Shown one piece after another: positions 21,212-31,218 of a stretch of 64,000 nucleotides of DNA. The notes beneath the pieces are model-generated. The model did not search any database and was not told where the DNA came from. It saw only the letters and a list, made by a program, of their open reading frames with translations. Source of the stretch: Aedes albopictus (lineage: Eukaryota > Arthropoda > Insecta > Diptera > Culicidae); assembly GCF_035046485.1 (NCBI RefSeq), contig NC_085136.1, forward strand, positions 162,065,963-162,129,962, written 5' to 3'. The position numbers and the translations under genes were made by a program. The first letter of the stretch is position 1. Each line of letters starts with the position of its first letter.

Positions 21212-23795
21212 CACAGTGGGATCATTCTGAAAAAAGACGATCAAAACCTCTAAGAGTCGTTAGATGACATTTTAGCATATAGGTGTCTTTGGAAGATATG
21301 TTCAGAAAAATCTTTTCTATTTTTATGCATATTCACTGTATGTTAAAACTGTAGGGTGAACCCGAGCAAAAAAATATTTTTTCAAAATATTTTTTTAGAG
21401 GGTAGATGTCTTCAGCAAAGTTGTAGAACAAGTAATTTCAAGTATCTTTGCTGAAGACACCATATAGTTTGGACTTCATTTTTTGGGAGAAAATATGAAA
21501 TTTAAAAAAAACAACCTTAAAATCAGTTTTTTGAATTTTTCCATGATTATATCGTAAAATTTCAACGTGATATGTTCTACAAGTTTGTAGGTACTACTGA
21601 AATACACTATCTTGCCGAAGACACCAACTCTGTCAAATTGAAAATTGCTCCAGTAAACCAATTTTTTTGAAAATTTTTCACTATTTTTACTATTGAATAT
21701 TTTTTGAATAGGCACTTTTTGGCAGCCGTGCTATCAAAATTTCAATGCTTTATCATGTCCAGAATAAACCAAAAGTGACTTAACAATCGGGTCTGATAAG
21801 GCACTTTGATTTCTGATGCTATTTTAATAGTCATTTTTCAAAGAAAATATTCACAAATTTTATACAAATCAATTAATACAAACTGAAAACTCACGAAAAC
21901 TTTTCGACATTAATATTTGTTAATCCAAATAGTATTCTTGTTGAAATAGTTTACATTTCTAACACTGTGGTTGACTTTACATTGAATATACGACAAAAAA
22001 TATCGCTTTTTGTATTTTTAGATGAGTTTTTAATACCAATTAAAAACTGTGTTTTTTTCTCTATTTTTTATTGTAATTCCCAATGCATTTGTTTGTGTTA
22101 AAATACATACATTATTTATCAACTAAAACAATGATAACATTTTTTTTTCATTTGCTATGTTAACATTATAACTTTGGTTGAAAAACTAAAAAGGCGAATA
22201 TATAATGAATGCCTCTACAAGTTTTGAGTTGAAAATAAAAAAAAATAAAATAAAACGAGTGAAACATTGTTACATCACATTAAAATAGCCAGTATCTGTA
22301 AGAGATATTCTAGGTTGTAAATCTTACGTCATGATAAAAATTCTTCACAGATATTTTATTGAAATTGGTTATGCTGTTTGACACTCTTAAAAATTTATTT
22401 TTTCCAGTTTTCAAGAACTGCGTCCGTTAGGTCGATTCCTGTCCATGATTTTCAAAATTCCTTCGTCGTATACATATTACCTTGGTTCATCCCTTGACAT
22501 ATCCGCATCAAGATCACGGCTTGATTATGGATACTTTTCCGGAGGAGCCTTTAGTTTTCAGTTTATATTATGACGATTTTTTGAAAAGATAATTTGTGCC
22601 TTCTTGAGAAAGATTTCGTAGATGAGGAAATCACTCAAAGAGGCTTTTCCCTCTTTCAAAATTTGTAGTTAAAAATGACACTGACAGTTGAAATAGTCGA
22701 CATTTATTTAACTTGTTTTTTTTTTATTCAGAATTACTACTTGGATGAGCTAAAAATAATATCGAAAGGTTGTATGAGATTTGTGGATATTTTCTTTGAA
22801 AATTACTATTAAAATAGCTTCAGATATCAAAGTGCCTTATCAGACCCGATTGTTAAGTCAATTTTAGTCTATTCTGGACATAATGAACCATAGAAATTTT
22901 GACAGCACGGCTGCCAAAAAGTACCTACTCAAAAAATATTCAATAGTGAGTTTTCAGTTTGTATTAAATGATTTGTATGAAATTTGTGAATATTTTGTTT
23001 GGGAAATGACTAATAAAATAGCATCAGAAATCAAACCCAAGCAACACACATGTTATATAAAAGCTACGACAGCGCAAGTTTTGGTTGTATAGAAGTTAAA
23101 TTTACGTAATTCTAGCATTGTGTTAGAATTACGTAAAATTTACTTCTATATTACCAAAACTTGCGCTGTCGTAGCTCTTATATAAAAAGTGTGTTACTTG
23201 GGAAGTGCCTTATCAGACCCGATTGTTAAGTTACTTTTGGTCTATTCTGGACATGATAAAGCATTAAAATTCTGATAACACGGCTGCCAAAAAGTGCCTA
23301 TTCAAAAAATATTCAATAGTGAAAATAGTGAAAAAATTTCAAAAAAAATGGTTTACTGGAGCAATTTTCAATTTTACAGAGTTGGTGTCTTCGGCAAGAT
23401 AGTGTATTCCAGTAGTACCTACAAACTTGTAGAATATATCACGTTGAAATTTTACGATATAATCATGGAAAAGTTCAAAAAACTGATTTTGAGGTTGTTT
23501 TTTAAACTTTCATATTTTCTCCCTAAAAATGAAGTCCAAGCTATATGGTGTCTTCAGCAAAGATACTTGAAATTACTAGTTCTACAACTCTGCTGAAGAC
23601 ATCTACCCTCTAAAAAAAAATTGAAAAAAATTTTTTTTTGCTCAGGTTCACCCAATAGTTTTACCATACAGTGAATATGCATAAAAATAGAGAAGATTTT
23701 TCTGAACATATCTTCCAAAGACACCTATATGCTAAAATGTCATCTAACGGCTCTTAGAGGTTTTGATCGTCTTTTTTCAGAATGATCCCACTGTG
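21212..23795. mobile_element. 2.58-kb foldback element inside R1-like gag
   Basis: The ends CACAGTGGGATCATTCTGA are inverted and match inward for several hundred bases. The flanks carry a 5-bp duplication CGGCG (21207-21211 and 23796-23800); removing the element plus one copy rejoins the gag frame exactly. The left arm shows its inner motif GGCAGCCGTGCTATC once (near 21721), while the right arm shows the matching block twice (near 22850-22925 and 23205-23290), so part of the right arm is duplicated in tandem. A 167-bp hairpin MITE sits between those duplicates. The 74-100-residue frames in both arms (starting MPIQKIFNS) are the same arm read twice, not genes. Confidence 0.88.
23036..23202. 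mobile_element. 167-bp hairpin MITE, CCCAAGCARCACAC family, copy 1
   Basis: The whole element is an inverted repeat: CCCAAGCAACACAC at the left, GTGTGTTACTTGGG at the right, with paired interiors containing GACAGCGCAAGTTTTGG and a centre near 23118. Flanking bases suggest a 2-bp AA duplication, judged against the tandem duplicate of the host sequence nearby. A relative of almost the same length is at 55332-55500. Confidence 0.88.
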
Positions 23796-24579
23796 CGGCG
23801 TTGCAGCACCGGCCAAGGAAGCTGGACGAGCTGATCGGCTACAGGAGCGGGCGGACTACCATCAAAAAGGACCTGAAACAGGGCCTGCTGAATCTCCGCA
23901 AAACGCTGGCTCTGGCCAAGAATAAGTACGACCTCCCGATCGAGGAGTGGAGTGCGTCTGATGCGAGCAAGGAAGATCGGTCCACCCAACCGAACAGCTT
24001 CCTCTTTGCTGGTAACGCGACGATGCAGCACGAAACCAAGTTGCTCGGCGGGGCCGTAGCGGAGAGGTCAAACTGCCCAACGGCTCGAGCTGCATGGTCA
24101 AAACCCGCCAAGGAGACGCGGCCCAAGAAGTGTCCGGCAAAGGCGGGCGGGAAGCCGAAGAGGAAGAAGGGACGGCTGCGCGAGTAATTAGGCTGCCAAG
24201 TCGGTTGCGGAACGCGCAAGGGGAAGGAAAATCAAACCCCAAGAGGTCAACCGCAATCGAAAACGGAGCAACGCGCTGGTCTTAAAAATCGAGACAGATA
24301 CGTACGCCGAGGTGCTGAGGACCATGCGAGGCGAAAAACGACTCTCACCGCTGAGCGCGGATGTAAAATGCATCCGGAGCACCAGGACTGAAGAGATAAT
24401 GCTAGTGCTGAATAAGGAGGCGGCCAAGAAAGGCATCTCCTACAAAGCACTAGCACTGCACGAAAAAGTGCAGGTAAGAGCCCTAACGGCGGAGGCGACT
24501 CTCCAGTGTCGTAGACGATCTGGACGAGATCACCGACGCAGATAAGAGTGCAGCCATGAAAGGGCCCAGCAGGCACGCA

Positions 24580-25553
24580 GATCGCCACGGTCAAGCTCCC
24601 CGCATACGGATTCTCCCGAATGCCCAGTGTGCAATGGTTTAGAGGAAACGGCGGAACACGTTTTGTTCGTGAGCCCGCGTTTTCGCACAATGCGTGACTA
24701 CATGCTTGCCAAATGCGGGGAGGACACAAACCAGGACAACTTGGTCCAGAGGATGTGTAGGGATGAGATGGAACACCGTTTCATCGGCTATCACCCATAT
24801 CGTCTGGGAGCTACAGAGGAGGAGACGTGTGGACTCGGAGAATGGCTAGTCCAGATGCAGTACAAGAGGTGGTCCAGGGGTTCGGAGTCGGCTTCGTAGG
24901 TCATACCGGTGCCCTGCGGTCGAGATCGATCCTTACAGCGATTAAGTGGCCGCGGAGAAGAAGTCCCGGTAGGGGTGCTGTCGTGGCGTCGGTCTACTGG
25001 GTTGGATCCGAGCCCGCGGTTGGAAAGAGGTCCCCGGCAAGGGTCGGGGCAGGTGGAGACCCTGCTGTCAGCAACCTTCTGGTGCAGCTGATAGGGCCTG
25101 AAGGGTAGTGATACCCTTGCCTTCAGCAGGTCAGATCGGGTGGGCATCAGTTCTTGATGTCTGCAATGCAGTTGGGCGCGGGCGGGGTTGACCCTGCCCG
25201 CCTTCTGAGGACAAAGGGAGTGACGAGGACCACTCGGGAAACTGGCTAAACGCCAGCATGTTACCGTGATGTACTCTCCAGAGCGAGTCATCGATGTTCG
25301 TTGCTGCTAGGCTACGCAGCTAACCTTGAGGGTGCGATGTGCACTAGCCCCTCTCTGAAGCAATACCTTCTTGGTGGTTCCGGCGAGACGTAGGGTTTGG
25401 CGACCATAGGAATGGTTTAGTGGGTACGAGGAGAGGGACTACTCTCTCCTCGTGGCTTTTACTTTTGTTATAGAAGATGGCCTCAGACCTACACTACCCT
25501 AACCTTCTGTTAGGGTGTCTGTTGAGCAGATTATCCCCCTATGGTTTAGAAAA
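24580..25553 (+). pseudogene. R1-like element 3' part: ORF2 C-terminus and 3' UTR with A tail
   Basis: The frame beginning near 24600 has CPVCNGLEETAEHVLF, a CCHC-type C-terminal motif of R1/LOA ORF2 proteins (the final C of the motif has been lost here), then CRDEMEHRFIG. The following roughly 650 bases are the 3' UTR, with long open but implausible frames in both strands. It ends CCCCCTATGGTTTAG plus a run of A at about 25546-25553. The preceding gag is joined directly to this, so the RT and endonuclease were removed by internal deletion. Confidence 0.8.
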
Positions 25554-25984
25554 AAAAGCTACCAGTAGCACGGGCATGAGAGATTACAGTCCCGTGGCCG
25601 GTTAAGAATAGGACTACTAATCCCAATTCAAGGTGACAAACGACCCGTGGTTAGGGATGCGTGATCGAGGGGGTGAAAAATATGCTCGATCGTTAACGAA
25701 GCCTGTGGGGTACCTGGGTATATCGTCCCTTACCGCGTTAACGCAGGGCTCTGGCGTGGTGCACTTCCTTTCCCGTGCTACTCGTGGGATTAAGCATGAA
25801 AAACAACTCAAACAAAAATCAAAATCAAGTATGAGGTAGTGGTAGTGGCGAGGCTAATTCCTTCGCAAGTAGGCTTGGCGAGGTCTCCGTTAAGGAGAAA
25901 TGAAGAGTCAGGAGCGGAGAGCTGCGCACGCAGCTCCAGCGTGGGTGCTTCGGGAAGATATTAGACGGAGCGTGGTTGATAAGG
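25554..25984 (+). other. probable 5' UTR of the next R1-like copy
   Basis: The sequence follows directly on the A tail of the preceding copy and leads into another gag relic. It has no coding signal of its own; assignment is from position. Confidence 0.35.
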
Positions 25985-26838
25985 GGCAACAACCAAAAAA
26001 GAGATGGACTGTCCGCGATCAAGATGGCAGAGCAGCAACTTGGTAAGATCATCGACTTTGCGTCCACGAAAGTCGATGGACGATGCCAAGATTCACGTGA
26101 GATTCGTGAAAACTGCAGCAGCGGCAGAACCAGTGAAAGCAATGGTTACGAAGTCTACACAGACGGAGTCCTTTGCAGGGAGCCCAAAAGTTGTGACGGC
26201 TGCGTCTGCTTTTGATAAGCACTCGCAGAAGCGGGAGAGGCATCCGTCAGATGAGGAGCTGTCTGGCGGTGCACGCAAGGCTAGGCAAATACTAACCCCG
26301 AAGGTTGGCAGTAATGCCGGCAAGTTGGGCTCCAGCAAGGCGTCCCGGAAAGCAGGGAAGCGTGGACCTGAAAAGGCTTGCCCGTCTCGGATGCAAGAGA
26401 ACAGGAGGTTCCAACCGTTGATAGGCCCTCAGCAACCATAGAGTAAGGTGAACCAAGGGGACGAAAGCCGAGCGGAAGAGGAAGAAGAAAAAACCGCTAG
26501 TCGAGGAAGTTAGGAACGCCAAACCAAGAAGACGTAGGAGAGTAGGTGCCAATCGCATGTAAGGCGACGCGCTCGTCATCAAGACCAAACAGTCGTAATC
26601 GGTCGTCTTGAGGACGATGCGAAGCGACGCCAAGCTCGTGGATCTGGGAGCCGACGTGCGCAGTATTAGACGTACTCGTACGGATTAGATGATCCAAAAG
26701 CTCAAGCGCGACAAGGAACTCGGGGGGCGTCTAGCAGAAGAGGTCCTTGGCGAAAGGGGTCGAGATGAGAGCTCTTACAGCAGAGGCGAATTTGAAGAGG
26801 ATGAACCTAGACGAGGTTCCGTTTCAAACGGCTGTCAC
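25985..26838 (+). pseudogene. second R1-like ORF1 (gag) fragment
   Basis: A 145-residue frame from 26004 and its neighbours carry gag wording parallel to the minus-strand gag at 55.2-56.1 kb: KTAAAAEPVKAMVTKSTQTE, then AGSPKVVTAASAFDKHS, and later in another frame LGADVRSIRRTRTD and LAEEVLGERGRDE. Stops and shifts separate the blocks. The gag is cut at 26838, where a truncated hAT-like MITE begins, before the zinc knuckles. It is non-functional. Confidence 0.75.
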
Positions 26839-27083
26839 CAGTACTGAAAATGTCATTTCGGTATATCTAAATTCAACCACATCCAGCTCATTTTAGAAGC
26901 TAAACCTGAGAATATGATATATGAAAAATTTGTGCGGCTAGACCAGTTTCACAAAAAAGTCACGGAAAAACCGCTCTTTTTTTGAATATTTAAGGTAAAT
27001 GTCACGGGCTACCTTCGAAAAATGTCAATTGATATTCACCATGAATATCATTGGCATTTTTCGAAGGTAGTCCGTGACATTTA
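26839..27083. mobile_element. hAT-like foldback MITE, right arm lost
   Basis: Starts CAGTACTGAAAATG and follows the left arm and centre of the element at 17806-18205, including GGCTAGACCAGTTTC and the central ATATTCACCATGAATAT. It stops about 20-30 bases into the second arm. Confidence 0.85.
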
Positions 27084-28905
27084 GTAATCAAAAGGTGGCC
27101 TCGAAGTCGAAAGTAAACGGTGGCTAAGTTAAGTTTCAAGAGTGCCGGATAACATCCTGAAAAGTTTATGTTTGCCATTAAGGCCGGAACAAATCTCATT
27201 TTCTTCTTTTGTCACTTTGCTCGTTGACTCGTCAAGGGGGGGGGGGGATGATAAATAATAAATGTATTTCATGAAAAATTATCCAAACAATTAGGCAAAA
27301 TAGTCAAACTCATCGGATTTGTTAAGAAATTTTCTCGATGACTTAAATTTCACTTTAAAATTTTTAAATTTCCTAAATAATTTATTTGCGTCCCCCCTCA
27401 AAATGTCGAATTTAGACAAAAAATTTCCGAGGGGGGGGGGGTGACATGGGGGAAAATTGAAATTTGTGTCAGCCTAATCCGATAGGTACAAGAAGGAGCA
27501 GTAGAGCAAGATTCGGTTGAGCTAATATGACGAGCATTGGACGTGGCAAAGGATGAAGAGTGACAGCTGCCAACCAAGTATTCTGGAGTGAATTTGTTGA
27601 TCATGTGTTATTATGAATTTGATATAGATCAAATACATGTATGCTGGTATATTTGTGTATGTTTTGTTTATATTTGTATGTGTAACTTTAGTTAGACTTC
27701 AATCCGTAAATGTTTCACTTTTCTTTTCATCGCTCGTAAATCAACCGACTAACCTGTCCTGGAGATAATCATCATTGAAAGTAGATTCCAAGTTAGACAA
27801 ACCTGAAAATAAAGGAAATAGAATTGCAAATTAGTGCCTTGAAGTTAACCATCTCCCGCTTCTCTCTATCTCACTCAGTGTCAGTTAGAGTCAGTCAGTA
27901 AATTAAATAGCATATCAAATTAGGTTTACTTTCGCGAATCCTGATTGAACTAGGTTGCTTGCCATCATCTACGATGCAGATGCAATATGAATAGGGGCTA
28001 AAACCTTTTCCATCGCAACCACCACAGGCAGCACCGTTCGTTCCCAGTCAGTTGTGACTGAGGAGGACGTCTGGCATTCTCGATGGAAGTGCGCGGTGCG
28101 GGCAGTGCATTCCTAATGAAATTATACATTTTATATGAATGTACTATTTTAAGTACATCCACTTGAAACATGAGCAGAATGAGGCAATAAGGGGAAATAA
28201 TCATGCTAACGAAAAAAAAAACGTGAAGAGCTCCTGAAGGAGTAGCAGCATCAAACAAGCGGATGGCGGATGACGATTCGGATACCCAGAGAGAAACGTG
28301 AAGCAATCGAGAAGAATTTTCATTTGATTTCCATGCTTTCTCTGGGTTCATTCGAATCGGTCTGTTTCCAGGACAGGGTGGAAAGCGCTGTCCGTTAGAG
28401 CTCCAACGCGAGAAAACTCGCTTGTTCATCGGGAGGTCAACCATGGGAAAACTCGTCCGCCATTCGGTGCGGAATGGCCTATGCGAGATGCCTGATGGCG
28501 ACTGTGAATACCATGATGACGATGATGATGATGATGATGATGGACTTAACGCGGGAAGACAAACGATGATGCTGCTGAGTGAGTTTTCTCCCTGATGAGG
28601 AGCTTTTGTTTGCTGATGGTATTACTATTATGCATTTATTATATCATTATTTGTTGTTGTTATTTGTCTTTCGTGATAGGCAATGTTTACCGCTTGGAAT
28701 TCTTTTGCGTCCGCGCCATTCTGTTTGTTTATCGGACGGCATGAGTTTCGTAATTACAGTTTACAAAGCCAATAAGCGTTTAGAAATCCTCTTTAGAACT
28801 TATTGGCACTGGAATGCAGTTGGATAAATTAAAACTATTATAAGACATAAAAAGCCAGCTGGAATTGAAATTGTAGCAGAACGAAAAAATCTTTCCAAAA
28901 ATTTT
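27084..28905. other. unassigned region with poly-G tracts and a GAT microsatellite
   Basis: No gene recognised. A 12-G run (27236-27247) and an 11-G run (27431-27441) lie on the same strand, and a GAT-type microsatellite at 28514-28543. A 148-residue minus-strand frame at 27998-28444 shows no domain and no codon pattern I trust. Confidence 0.45.
28514..28543. repeat. GAT microsatellite
   Basis: About ten GAT/GAC triplets in a row, nearly uninterrupted. Confidence 0.9.
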
Positions 28906-29573
28906 TAGGGGGATTAGGGGTATAATGGACACCCGGGGCGAAATGGACACCCCTGTTTTTGCAGAAACCGTTAACTTTTATGTAAAACTTTTAATGTATA
29001 AGTGTAATGGAACAAGTCATTGTTCTATTTTTCAAAAGTACCATTTATATTCCTTCAAAATAACCAAAATATCATTGAAATTGAAGTATGTTTTTCACAT
29101 GGTGGATTTCTTATAATTTCGAAGCTGCAGCAAATAAGGTATTACGAGTGTTTGAGAGTGTCCACCATAAAAACAAGTGAATTGTTAGCTTATCTATATG
29201 TATACGCAGATTTAGCAATGGCTGAAGTATTATATTTTTGATCAGAATATACCGTAAACCGGGGTCAAATTGATCAGCGGGGTGAAATTGATCACTCGGG
29301 TACTACATTGTAATTCCATACTAGGAACTCCTAAGCGTCGTAATTATCTAAAACTTTTTACGTCATCTGATTCGTAGATGTCTAGAGATGAGTGTAGACT
29401 TTTAAATTTTTAGAAAAAAGTTAGTTTTGCCTTATATTTTCAAGGAATTTGCAATGTATTACTCATTTAGCTGAAATCATTGCTACTAAACAATCAATTG
29501 CTAATAGGACTTCCTGTGAATTCTCTGTTTTAACATTTTCGTGGAGCCTTGGTAGGGATATAATGCAGCTAAT

Positions 29574-29609
29574 CAGAAAATGAAATAGTTATATAAATTT
29601 CATTTTCTG
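29574..29609 (+). promoter_or_regulatory. perfect 13-bp hairpin 42 bases before ORF1
   Basis: CAGAAAATGAAAT at 29574-29586 and its exact reverse complement at 29597-29609 enclose a 10-base loop. It sits in the presumed 5' UTR of the retroelement, or at the junction with the inner TIR element. Any regulatory role is a guess. Confidence 0.4.
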
Positions 29610-29650
29610 AAGAAATAGTCATTTTTTGTGATAGAAATCACTTATTTTAA

Positions 29651-31153
29651 ATGAAATTGCCTACCTTTAGGCGTGAAGAGGTACTTAGCACATTTATGCT
29701 GCCTCTATGTCATGACTGCCAGGAGCAGTTCCTCACGGAACTTGACTTAAAACATCTCTCTGTCTCTCTCCGGGGCATGACAGAAAATATAGGACACACG
29801 TTGGCTGCTAATCATCAACTGCAGGCCAACATCAAAAGTCTCAGCTCCACGCATGACAATATACTCGAGCAAATTGAAACTATGTTCAAGGAAATAAAAC
29901 AAAATATTTCCAGCGTCAGCAGCAGCAACAAAAAGTGTGCCACCGACTTAAAAACTACAATGGGTGCGCTCTTCGACACATCATCCGCAGACAGCAGTAT
30001 GGCGATAGAAAAGGCCGCTAAACTGGCAGCAACAGCAGCAGTAGAAACAATAATAACAACAACAACAACAACCGCAACAACAGCAGCAGCATCAATAGCA
30101 GAATTAATTGACTGTTCGCTGCCTAAACTAATTAATGAGTTAAGGGACGACCTAGTGGATGCGAATTCCACTCTAGCATTCACCGTAAAGGCGCAAATGG
30201 AAGAAATGGCGAAGGCACTGTCTGCGCCAAAACCATGCAGCTCAGATCCGATTGCTATGAACAACTTAGAAACTGAACTGCTTAACTGCGAACCAGTTCC
30301 CAGCTGGCGTATGCTTGGCAGCAAACGAATATGGAAACGCGATTGGTCAGAGTACGACGCTAAAATGCGCTCTCGCCGCCATCAGGAAAAAAATGAAGAA
30401 AAGGCGAGACGAAGGCGTAAGCGACGCAGAACACTTCACAATGAATGCAACAGCAAACGTATTGGATCTGACAAACAGCTTCTAGCCAATGCCAAGGTTC
30501 AATTTTCTAAGCCACCCTCCAACACAGACCACCCCATCGCAGCCCTCTCCGTTCCCAAATTCATCGATTTCAAGAAGGGAGAAACCATTAATCCATACCG
30601 AGCCGAAACGCTTAGGCAGCCTACCGACACCGCGCCAACAGAAATACACCAAAGTGCATCATCATCACTGCACGAACAGCAACAGCAATGGCAACAAGCT
30701 CGAGCTGCGACGCCACCACCACAACAACAACAACAACAACAACAACAGCAACAATTGGACCCAATGCGTCCGCCAATAGTTCGACTTACTGAACAATCTG
30801 CAGCCGGTGACCAGCGCTTCTTGAAAGCACGACTCCGGGATCCCAAAATTATGGATCTTGTGCGCACATATCTATCATATTTACACGACCAACCACCTTC
30901 AGTATGTATTCGCGGAATCACCAAAACCAGTGCAGCTGTAATGCTAGCGGCCGAAGGCTTACCAGCGGACATTTTTCACCTGCGCGAGGTTTTCCTGAGC
31001 GTTCACGAAGAGCTCGGCATCCCACGGGACGACGCCATGGCAGACCTGCAGTCTCATCGAGCGTTCCTTTCTAGTGAACGCATTCAACGTCTTCAAAACG
31101 CGAGGGACGCGACTCATAAATTCTCTCAACCGATAAATTTTCAACGCCGCTGA
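29651..31153 (+). CDS. ORF1 of CR1/L2-like retroelement (gag-like, 500 aa)
   Basis: Full-length frame; an in-frame TAA directly before the ATG supports this start. The first roughly 110 residues include a CHDCQ motif and a heptad-like helical stretch suited to coiled-coil multimerisation. Residues about 130-150 are a Thr/Ala run encoded by ACA/GCA repeats. Residues about 230-265 are strongly basic (many Arg/Lys), plausible for RNA binding. A poly-Gln tract (about residues 357-367) comes from a CAA/CAG microsatellite at 30718-30752. The C-terminal 110 residues form a helical domain with no recognised family. No CCHC zinc knuckle is seen, unlike Jockey or R1 gags. Its role in a ribonucleoprotein with element RNA is inferred from position before ORF2. 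Confidence 0.85.
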   Translation: MKLPTFRREEVLSTFMLPLCHDCQEQFLTELDLKHLSVSLRGMTENIGHTLAANHQLQANIKSLSSTHDNILEQIETMFKEIKQNISSVSSSNKKCATDLKTTMGALFDTSSADSSMAIEKAAKLAATAAVETIITTTTTTATTAAASIAELIDCSLPKLINELRDDLVDANSTLAFTVKAQMEEMAKALSAPKPCSSDPIAMNNLETELLNCEPVPSWRMLGSKRIWKRDWSEYDAKMRSRRHQEKNEEKARRRRKRRRTLHNECNSKRIGSDKQLLANAKVQFSKPPSNTDHPIAALSVPKFIDFKKGETINPYRAETLRQPTDTAPTEIHQSASSSLHEQQQQWQQARAATPPPQQQQQQQQQQQLDPMRPPIVRLTEQSAAGDQRFLKARLRDPKIMDLVRTYLSYLHDQPPSVCIRGITKTSAAVMLAAEGLPADIFHLREVFLSVHEELGIPRDDAMADLQSHRAFLSSERIQRLQNARDATHKFSQPINFQRR

Positions 31154-31218
31154 CAGACTTCGATGAAGTAGCTGCAATTGACGACGAAAGTATTTCTAAG
31201 CAGAATAGTATTGTAAGT

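Larger units (their letters stand above)
20965..24579 (+). pseudogene. R1-like element 5' part: ORF1 (gag), split by a foldback
   Basis: An ATG at 21146 opens a frame that runs 22 codons to 21211, is interrupted by the 2.58-kb foldback, and resumes in the same frame at 23801 for another 128 codons (RPRKLDELIGYRSGRTTIKK, then a Lys/Arg-rich tail). After frame changes it continues with gag wording: VLRTMRGEKRLSPLSADVK, IRSTRTEEIMLVLNK and VRALTAEATLQC. The last block recurs in the two other gag relics (26.7 kb and 55.2 kb). The zinc-knuckle end of gag and nearly all of ORF2 are missing; near 24580 the sequence jumps to the ORF2 C-terminus. Sequence 20965-21145 would be its 5' UTR. R1-like is inferred from gag and the 3' end together. 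Confidence 0.75.

Noticed and set aside
23777..24242. Minus-strand frames of 84-126 residues
   Set aside because: They are the antisense of the R1-like gag, which has family wording on the plus strand only.
24247..24729. 160-residue minus-strand frame
   Set aside because: Antisense of gag and of the ORF2 C-terminus; no domain.
27998..28444. 148-residue minus-strand frame as a host gene
   Set aside because: No recognisable domain, splice context or homologous wording; composition like the surrounding non-coding DNA.
30499..30972. 157-residue minus-strand frame with a Cys run
   Set aside because: The Cys run is the antisense of the poly-Gln CAA/CAG microsatellite in ORF1.
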